Positions 30,602 to 36,008 of a stretch of DNA of 36,008 nt are shown here, one piece after another; the first letter of the stretch is position 1, and every line of letters starts with the position of its first letter. The notes beneath the pieces were generated by a model. That model did not search any database. It was given only the letters and a program-made list of their open reading frames with translations, and had not been told where the DNA came from. A program made the position numbers and the translations under genes. Source of the stretch: Acidobacteria bacterium 13_1_20CM_3_53_8 (GTDB lineage Bacteria > Acidobacteriota > Blastocatellia > Pyrinomonadales > Pyrinomonadaceae); contig MNJR01000080.1 of assembly GCA_001920415.1 (NCBI GenBank), positions 11,731 through 47,738 on the forward strand, given 5' to 3'.

Positions 30602-32572
30602 ATGCTGTTCATCTTCAAATCCGTGCAAATTCGTTTGGCCGTCGCGCTTATTGCGATGGCGCTCGTCGTCATTGCCTGCACAGCTTCGGCAAAGAATGAA
30701 CCTTATTTTGGTAAGACGAAGCCGCCCGAAGGGCAAGTTCTTCGCTACGTCTCAGGCTCCGAGCCGGAATCGCTTGATCCGCAGATAGGCACAGGCCAAC
30801 CTGAAGCGCGAATCTACATGGCGCTTTACGACGGCCTTTGCGAGTACGACCCTAAGACTGCCGGGCCGATTCCCTCTATAGCTGAAAGCTGGGAACCGAA
30901 TCAGGACAATTCAGAGTTCGTCTTCCATCTAAGGAAGAACGCGCGCTTTTCTAACGGCGACCCCATCACTGCGCAAGATTTTCTTTACAGCTTCCGGCGC
31001 GCTCTTTCGCCAGAATTAGCTGCGCGCTACGCCTACATAGCCTATTACATTAAATACGCAGAGGCATACAACAACGGCAGCGTCTTCGTGCGCGACCCGC
31101 GCACAGGAGAGTTTTTGCTCGAAAGAGATTTTAGCGAGCCTGCGGATAATTCTTCAAACAATGAGACGGTTTCGACTCCGAGCGGTGCCGCGCTCGCCAC
31201 GGAATCTTCTGCGCAGAACACTCCCTTTCACGAATACATTCATTCGCCTACGCGCGTAACTTTGCCCGGAGACCAGGCAGGTCGCGCCAAAGCTCTGGCA
31301 AAGAATGCGAAACTTAAAGCCGCCGTAGAGGGCAAAGAGTTTGTGCCTGTGAAGGCGGAAGACATAGGTGTAGAGGCTGTTGATGACTACACCTTGCGCG
31401 TGACCTTGGGCCAGCGCGCCCCATTTTTCATAAGCCTCATGCCGCACCAACTCTTCCGCGCAGTCCATCGAAAAACTATAGAAAGATTTCATGAGGCGTG
31501 GACTCAGCCGGGCAACATTGTGACTTCGGGAGCCTTCAAGGTCGAGGCGTGGGTTCCCTACGACCGTCTAGTAGTCGTGCGCGACCCTATGTTCTGGGAC
31601 GCCGCACGCGTCCAACTCAGCAAGATTATCTTCTACCCGCTTCAGGATAATACGACGATCATGAACCTTTACAAGGCGGGCGCGGTTGACGCAGTGCAGA
31701 ATCACAGCGTGCCTGCAAGCTGGCTTGACCATGTCAGAAGTTTAAGGGATTACATGGGCGCGCCCGAAGTGACAACAGAGTATTATCAGTTCAATACGAC
31801 TAAGAAGCCTATGGACGACGTTCGCGTGCGCAGGGCTTTTAACATGTCGATTAATAAAGTGGCGTTGGCGGAATGGCGTAAGGTGGCTATCCCCTGGGCT
31901 GGTCTGACGCCAAAGGGAATCTTTCCGGGCTATCCGCAACCTGCGGGCGAAGGCTACGACCCGCAGAAAGCGAAACAGCTTTTGGCAGAGGCCGGATACA
32001 GGGATGCTTCTGGCAACTACGACCCGAAGAAATTTCCTGTTGATCAGGTGGAGTTGACTACTAACTCCGAAGGCTCAAACGTTCAGATCGCAGAGTTCAT
32101 ACAGGCGCAGTGGAAGCAGAACCTTGGCATCACGATTCCCATCAAATCTATGGAGTTCAAAACTTTTCTGGTCTATCGTGCCAACCTTGAATACAAAGGA
32201 ATAGCGCGCAGCGGCTGGGTAGGTGATTACATGGACCCGAACACTTTCTTGAACATCTTCACGACGCGGACAGGTGATAACGGCACGGGCTGGTACGACC
32301 CGAAGTATGTGGCGATGATTAACGAAGCGAACTCGATGCTGGATTCGCAGAAGCGCCTGCAACTGCTTGCTCAGGCCGAAGCCTACTTGCTAGATGCGCA
32401 GCCTATCATCCCGCTCTTCTCGGCCTCGACCAACTGGACGAAGAAGCCTTATGTGAAGGGGATGTACCCGAACCCGCAGACGCTTCATCCCTGGAAGTAC
32501 GTTTATATTGAATACGACACGTCGAAGTGGGATCAGGGCGTGCCCGACATGACTCCGGGCGGAGCCGATTAA
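30602..32572 (+). CDS. oppA: Oligopeptide ABC transporter substrate-binding lipoprotein
   Basis: 656 residues, SBP_bac_5/OppA type. A lipoprotein signal (IRLAVALIAMALVVIACTAS) has Cys near residue 26. Typical segments are SEPESLDPQIGTGQPEARI, YDGLCEYDPKTAGPIPSIAE, FHLRKNARFSNGDPITAQDF, NTTKKPMDDVRVRRAFNMSI, RSGWVGDYMDPNTFLNIF and the C-terminal QAEAYLLDAQPIIPLFSAS. An insert of about 60 polar residues lies around residues 150-230, so it is longer than the usual 540. It captures peptides outside the membrane and is followed immediately by the permease genes. GGGAGG precedes the ATG. Confidence 0.93.
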   Translation: MLFIFKSVQIRLAVALIAMALVVIACTASAKNEPYFGKTKPPEGQVLRYVSGSEPESLDPQIGTGQPEARIYMALYDGLCEYDPKTAGPIPSIAESWEPNQDNSEFVFHLRKNARFSNGDPITAQDFLYSFRRALSPELAARYAYIAYYIKYAEAYNNGSVFVRDPRTGEFLLERDFSEPADNSSNNETVSTPSGAALATESSAQNTPFHEYIHSPTRVTLPGDQAGRAKALAKNAKLKAAVEGKEFVPVKAEDIGVEAVDDYTLRVTLGQRAPFFISLMPHQLFRAVHRKTIERFHEAWTQPGNIVTSGAFKVEAWVPYDRLVVVRDPMFWDAARVQLSKIIFYPLQDNTTIMNLYKAGAVDAVQNHSVPASWLDHVRSLRDYMGAPEVTTEYYQFNTTKKPMDDVRVRRAFNMSINKVALAEWRKVAIPWAGLTPKGIFPGYPQPAGEGYDPQKAKQLLAEAGYRDASGNYDPKKFPVDQVELTTNSEGSNVQIAEFIQAQWKQNLGITIPIKSMEFKTFLVYRANLEYKGIARSGWVGDYMDPNTFLNIFTTRTGDNGTGWYDPKYVAMINEANSMLDSQKRLQLLAQAEAYLLDAQPIIPLFSASTNWTKKPYVKGMYPNPQTLHPWKYVYIEYDTSKWDQGVPDMTPGGAD

Positions 32573-32586
32573 TGTAGGAGAGGCAT

Positions 32587-33507
32587 ATGCTGAGTTTTGT
32601 AATCCGCCGCGTAATCATCATAGTGCCCATGCTGCTGATAATCGTGACAGTGACGTGGGCGCTAATCAGACTTGCTCCCGGCAACTTTTATACAGGGGAA
32701 AAAAAGCTTCCCGCCGCGATTGAGCAGAACCTGAAGCAGAAGTACGGTCTGGACAAGCCCTGGTATGTGCAGTATGGGAGGATGATTAAGAATTTTGCGC
32801 GCGGCGACTTTGGCTCGTCGCTCAAGTATGAAGGTCAGACCGTCAACGCGATTCTCGCACGCACCCTTCCCGTCTCTGTCACACTGGGACTGCTCGCTTA
32901 TCTATTAGCGCTGATTGTAGGCATAACTTCCGGGACGCTCGCGGCGCTGAAACAAAACTCTTGGTCGGATTACTCGTCAATGGCGCTTGCTATGCTGGGC
33001 ATCTCTGTGCCCAATTTCGTCCTTGGCCCGCTTCTGGTGCTGGTCTTCTCGCTCACGTTCTACTGGCTACCGCCCGCTCTCTGGGGCGGCTTTCCCAGCA
33101 TTCATCTTATCTTGCCCGTCATCACTCTTTCGGCTATCTACATGGCCTACATTGCCCGACTGACTCGTTCGGGCATGCTGGAAGTTTTGCGTTCGGACTA
33201 TATTCGCACGGCGCGCGCAAAGGGCTTGAGCGAGCGCGACGTGATTGTTAAGCACGCGCTCAGAGGCGGGCTGCTGCCGGTCGTCTCCTTTTCCGGCCCT
33301 GCGCTCGCTTTCCTAATCACAGGCACGGTTGTCGTCGAAAAGGTTTTCGCATTGCCCGGCCTGGGAAACTATTTCATCAACGCTTGTTTCAACCGGGACG
33401 AGCCTTTGATAATCGGCGTTGTGGCTTTCATAGCCATAGCCGTTCTGGTATTCAACCTGCTGGTTGACATCTCTTACGCATTCTTTGACCCGCGCATCAG
33501 GTACTAA
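32587..33507 (+). CDS. oppB: Peptide ABC transporter permease, OppB type
   Basis: 306 residues, normal length. The first helix (LSFVIRRVIIIVPMLLIIVTVTWALIRLAPG) is the classic OppB/DppB start, with RLAPGNFY after it. Five further membrane segments follow. The EAA loop that contacts the ATPase is DYIRTARAKGLSERDVIVKHALRGG, and the end DISYAFFDPRIRY is typical. It is part of the inner-membrane channel with OppC. A strong AGGAGAGG lies before the ATG, 14 nt after oppA. Confidence 0.96.
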   Translation: MLSFVIRRVIIIVPMLLIIVTVTWALIRLAPGNFYTGEKKLPAAIEQNLKQKYGLDKPWYVQYGRMIKNFARGDFGSSLKYEGQTVNAILARTLPVSVTLGLLAYLLALIVGITSGTLAALKQNSWSDYSSMALAMLGISVPNFVLGPLLVLVFSLTFYWLPPALWGGFPSIHLILPVITLSAIYMAYIARLTRSGMLEVLRSDYIRTARAKGLSERDVIVKHALRGGLLPVVSFSGPALAFLITGTVVVEKVFALPGLGNYFINACFNRDEPLIIGVVAFIAIAVLVFNLLVDISYAFFDPRIRY

Positions 33508-33511
33508 AGTC

Positions 33512-34510
33512 ATGAAAGACGAGAGATCTCTGAACACAAATGAGCCTGCGGCGCCTAGAGAGCCTGCGCTTACGCCACTCGGTACGCCGCCCGCTCCGCC
33601 CGTTCGCGCGCGCCATGGCGACATCATTCATCCAACCGCCGAGTTGGCCGTAGGAGAAGGCGATGTTCGCTCTGCTGAAATCGGGGGCGAAATTCTTTCC
33701 GGCACATCTTTATGGAAAGACGCATGGCGCAGACTTTTGCGGAACAAGCTGGCTGTATTCGGCCTTGTTGTTGTGGTGATAGTAATACTTGCCTCGATCA
33801 TCGGCCCGTACATCATCAGGTGGACGACAGGCTTCTCGTATGACAGCATTCCGCCGGACGTGAATCTGGACAAATCTTTTCCGCCTTTCACAGCGCCGAA
33901 CGGCTCTTTCTCGTGGACGCATCCGATGGGAACGGACGACGCCGGGCGCGACATTCTAGCGCGCGTGCTGATTGGCGGGGATAACGTGATGATGCGAATT
34001 GTGGATGTGCTCTACTCGCTCCCCTACATCATCATCGTCATAGTGCTGCTCTCGCTTTTCGGAAACCGTTCTCCGCTAGGCCAACTCGCACTACTCTTCA
34101 TAGCTTTGGGAGCGGTGTCTTGGCTGACTATGGCGCGCATAGTACGCGGTCAGATAATTTCCCTGAAAAATCAGGAGTTCGTGCTGGCCGCTAAAGCTAC
34201 TGGAGTTTCAACGACCAAGATTATTTTTCGACACCTGGTGCCGAACACGCTGGGGCCTGTGATCGTGTACGCGACTTTGACTATACCTTCTGTGATGCTG
34301 ACGGAAGCTTTTCTCTCTTTCTTAGGGCTGGGGGTTCAAGCGCCGCTTGCTTCTTGGGGCAGCCTTTCTTCCGACGGGATTAAAAATATTGCAATCTTCC
34401 CCTGGCAACTGATCTTCCCCGGCGTCACTATGGCACTAACGCTATTCTCCCTTAATTTCTTAGGCGACGGCTTGCGCGACGCCCTTGACCCGCAGATGCG
34501 AAAGGTGTAG
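33512..34510 (+). CDS. oppC: Peptide ABC transporter permease, OppC type, apparently missing an internal segment
   Basis: 332 residues from the ATG at 33512. A Pro-rich cytoplasmic extension of about 65 residues precedes the first helix (LAVFGLVVVVIVILASIIGPY). The motif HPMGTDDAGRDILARVLIGG is followed directly by DNVMMRIVDVLYSLPYI. In OppC relatives, these two blocks are separated by about 35-45 residues (ISL...GYFGGxxDN) that include one membrane helix and the start of the transmembrane core. The rest is normal, including the EAA loop EFVLAAKATGVSTTKIIFRH and the LGDGLRDALDPQ end. Either a real in-frame deletion or a divergent permease. The start has no strong ribosome site and begins 4 nt after oppB. 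Confidence 0.88.
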   Translation: MKDERSLNTNEPAAPREPALTPLGTPPAPPVRARHGDIIHPTAELAVGEGDVRSAEIGGEILSGTSLWKDAWRRLLRNKLAVFGLVVVVIVILASIIGPYIIRWTTGFSYDSIPPDVNLDKSFPPFTAPNGSFSWTHPMGTDDAGRDILARVLIGGDNVMMRIVDVLYSLPYIIIVIVLLSLFGNRSPLGQLALLFIALGAVSWLTMARIVRGQIISLKNQEFVLAAKATGVSTTKIIFRHLVPNTLGPVIVYATLTIPSVMLTEAFLSFLGLGVQAPLASWGSLSSDGIKNIAIFPWQLIFPGVTMALTLFSLNFLGDGLRDALDPQMRKV

Positions 34511-34512
34511 CG

Positions 34513-34616
34513 ATTTTGGATTTTGGATTTTAGATTTTGGATTACAAGCTCAGAGAAATCTCGGCCTAAATCCAGAATGAAACCAATCCAAAATCCAAAA
34601 TCTAAAATCCAAAATG
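34513..34616. repeat. GATTTTG/GATTTTA heptamer inverted repeat in the oppC-oppD gap
   Basis: Left arm about 34513-34545 (GATTTTG, GATTTTG, GATTTTA, GATTTTG) and right arm about 34584-34613 (ATCCAAA, ATCCAAA, ATCTAAA, ATCCAAA). The right arm runs straight into the ATG of oppD at 34614, so the repeat supplies the start-codon context and no Shine-Dalgarno remains. Confidence 0.9.
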
Positions 34617-35678
34617 GAACGTAACGGAAATCTACTTGAGGTCAAAGACCTGCGGACTTATTTCGAGACCGAGGACGGGACGGTCAAGGCCGTTGACGGA
34701 ATCACTTTCGATCTAAAGCGCGGCGAAACCCTTGGCATTGTCGGCGAGAGCGGTTCGGGAAAGTCCGTCACGAACCTTTCGATCATACGTCTGATTCCAG
34801 AGCCGCCAGGCAAGATTGTTTCAGGAGAAATCCTCTTAAACGGTCAGGACATAATGGCTCTGTCCGCAGAAGAGGTGCGAAAGATTCGCGGCAAGCGCAT
34901 AGCGATGATCTTTCAAGACCCTATGACTTCGCTCAATCCTTTCATGCGCATCTCGCGTCAGTTGATGGAGATAACGGAACTTCATCTGGGGCATTCCAGA
35001 GAGCAGGCATACGAGCACGCCATCAAGATGTTGGAAACCGTCGGTATACCTGACGCGCGAGCGCGTGTGGGCAGCTACCCGCATGAGTTTTCGGGCGGCA
35101 TGCGACAGCGCGTGATGATTGCCATGGCGCTCGCGTGCGAGCCTGAGCTTTTGATTGCGGACGAGCCAACGACGGCGCTGGACGTGACCATTCAGGCGCA
35201 GATTCTTGAGTTGATAAAGAAGCTGAAAGAGGATACAGGCACGAGCGTCATTCTCATCACGCACGATCTTGGCGTCGTAGCAGGAATGACGGATCACATC
35301 ATAGTCATGTACGCGGGAAAAGTTTTCGAGCAATCGCCCACGCGCGAGCTATTTGCGCTGCCCGGCAATCCGTACACTAAGGGGTTGCTGCGCTCCGTGC
35401 CAGACCCTGCGCATGAAGAGGGAACAGAGCTTTATCAAATCCCCGGTTTGCCGCCGGACGTTGCGCGTCTTGGGCCGGGCTGCCCCTTCGCGCCGCGTTG
35501 CTATCGCGCCGAAGAGATTTGTAAACAAGAGTTTCCCCCGTTCGTTCAACTGACAAGCGAGCACTTTTCGCTCTGCCATTTCGCCGAAGAGGTTTACGCA
35601 CATTCGCATGAAGATCGAAGCGAGCGCGATCGGCTGAAAGCTGAGTCCTCAACCGCTCGAAGTGAGTCAAGAGGTTAA
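34614..35678 (+). CDS. oppD: Peptide ABC transporter ATP-binding protein, OppD type
   Basis: 354 residues. Walker A GESGSGKS (44-51), signature FSGGMRQRV, Walker [13 protein letters not shown] and the switch His in LITHDLGVV are all present. The C-terminal oligopeptide-transporter extension has [14 protein letters not shown] plus a later Cys (SLCHF), the four-Cys iron-sulfur-type motif of OppD/DppD. It couples ATP hydrolysis to peptide import at the cytoplasmic face. The start is fixed by homology ([20 protein letters not shown]). An OppF-like gene follows 8 nt on. Confidence 0.96.
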   Translation: MERNGNLLEVKDLRTYFETEDGTVKAVDGITFDLKRGETLGIVGESGSGKSVTNLSIIRLIPEPPGKIVSGEILLNGQDIMALSAEEVRKIRGKRIAMIFQDPMTSLNPFMRISRQLMEITELHLGHSREQAYEHAIKMLETVGIPDARARVGSYPHEFSGGMRQRVMIAMALACEPELLIADEPTTALDVTIQAQILELIKKLKEDTGTSVILITHDLGVVAGMTDHIIVMYAGKVFEQSPTRELFALPGNPYTKGLLRSVPDPAHEEGTELYQIPGLPPDVARLGPGCPFAPRCYRAEEICKQEFPPFVQLTSEHFSLCHFAEEVYAHSHEDRSERDRLKAESSTARSESRG

Positions 35679-35686
35679 AATTTCTG

Positions 35687-36008
35687 ATGAGCATGGAAGC
35701 AGCATTCGCATCGCCTGACAGCAACATGCCTCCTCCAATCGAGCGCGGGCGTGATGAAGAGTTAATCGCCATACGCGATCTCAAAGTCCATTTCGACCTG
35801 GGCTTCGATATGAAACTTGGTCTCAGTAAAGCGCCAAAATGGGTCTGGCAATTGAGCTTGATTTTGGGCATTGTGCTTGGATTTGTTTTAGGCTGGCCGC
35901 TTGGTTCAATCATTGGCTCTGGCATTGGAAGCAGAATAGGCGGCCTTCTAGGCACAATCGTCGCGCGTACTGTTCTCCTGCTCGTTGCATTGCTTATAGG
36001 CTTCATCA
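35687..36008 (+). CDS. oppF: OppF-like ABC ATP-binding protein with inserted hydrophobic segments (3' truncated by window)
   Basis: 107 residues are visible from ATG 35687, 8 nt after oppD. The first conserved strand of a peptide-transporter ATPase is present (LIAIRDLKVHFDLGF), after a 26-residue polar leader. In place of the expected AVDGVSF and Walker A region comes a short polar link (KLGLSKAPKW), then a hydrophobic helix (QLSLILGIVLGFVLGWPLGS), a Gly-rich stretch (IIGSGIGSRIGGLLG) and a second hydrophobic helix (VLLLVALLIGF). This would insert two membrane spans near the start of a normally soluble ATPase. Position says OppF; the rest of the gene is needed to confirm it. Confidence 0.65.
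   Translation, partial: MSMEAAFASPDSNMPPPIERGRDEELIAIRDLKVHFDLGFDMKLGLSKAPKWVWQLSLILGIVLGFVLGWPLGSIIGSGIGSRIGGLLGTIVARTVLLLVALLIGFI

Noticed and set aside
28468-36008. Nickel or dipeptide specificity for the transporter
   Set aside because: Binding-protein motifs only support the broad peptide/SBP_bac_5 class; no substrate-specific residues can be recognised by eye.

Overview
The window (36 kb, by eye about 50-55% GC) looks like a chromosomal segment of a Gram-negative-type bacterium. Lipoprotein and Sec signals, a soluble lytic transglycosylase and a proteobacterial-style yceD-rpmF-plsX-fabH-fabD-acpP-fabF cluster all point that way. The overall protein flavour suggests Acidobacteriota, perhaps Blastocatellia, but this is an impression from the proteins and not from a marker gene. 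No rRNA, tRNA, CRISPR, prophage or transposase gene was found.

Layout. 1-360: end of a TIGR01777-type sugar-epimerase-like SDR. 474-2291 (-): secreted PQQ-type beta-propeller protein. 2789-4732 (-): fused homocysteine methyltransferase / methylenetetrahydrofolate reductase. Its leader carries a consensus promoter, a SAM-II-like aptamer and an intrinsic terminator. 5387-6763 (+): two orphan genes with their own promoter and terminator and lower GC. 6880-7032 (-): a 50-residue DUF3309-type membrane peptide. 7231-9734 (-): sugar nucleotidyltransferase and phosphohexomutase pair. 10022-12626 (+): thiolase, small membrane protein and 3-hydroxyacyl-CoA dehydrogenase. 12728-13969: zinc-ribbon/TPR protein. 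14064-20302: ribosomal protein L32 and fatty-acid synthesis cluster from a consensus promoter; fabG is absent. 20378-22241: ETF beta and alpha. 22368-26277 (-): lytic transglycosylase, CusF-like/SCO copper proteins (apparently frameshifted) and a second CusF-like lipoprotein. 26502-28108: folD and coaE. 28468 to the end: an oligopeptide-type ABC transporter with two binding proteins, OppB, OppC, OppD and the start of an OppF-like protein.

The most unusual feature is a dense population of inverted repeats in the gene gaps. Most have arms built from tandem, slightly varied 7-nt units: AGTTTTC/AGTTTTT, GATAAGT/GATGAGT, GATTTTG/GATTTTA, AAAGGTA/AAAGTAA, GGGATGA and GGTTTCA. Different unrelated heptamers share the same architecture: left arm, short spacer, complementary right arm, often nested one inside another. 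They resemble in form the heptameric STRR repeats of cyanobacteria. They occur in nearly every gap of the fab-etf cluster, and their arms supply stop codons, C-terminal tails, start-codon contexts and even an N-terminus for neighbouring genes. Two further composite palindromes (26148-26336 and 28151-28400) and one perfect 29-bp inverted repeat inside a coding region (23519-23591) belong to the same landscape.

Other points worth a look: a SAM-II-type aptamer apparently coupled to transcription attenuation; an OppC permease lacking about one transmembrane region; an OppF-like ATPase interrupted by hydrophobic segments; and a broken CusF-SCO fusion.
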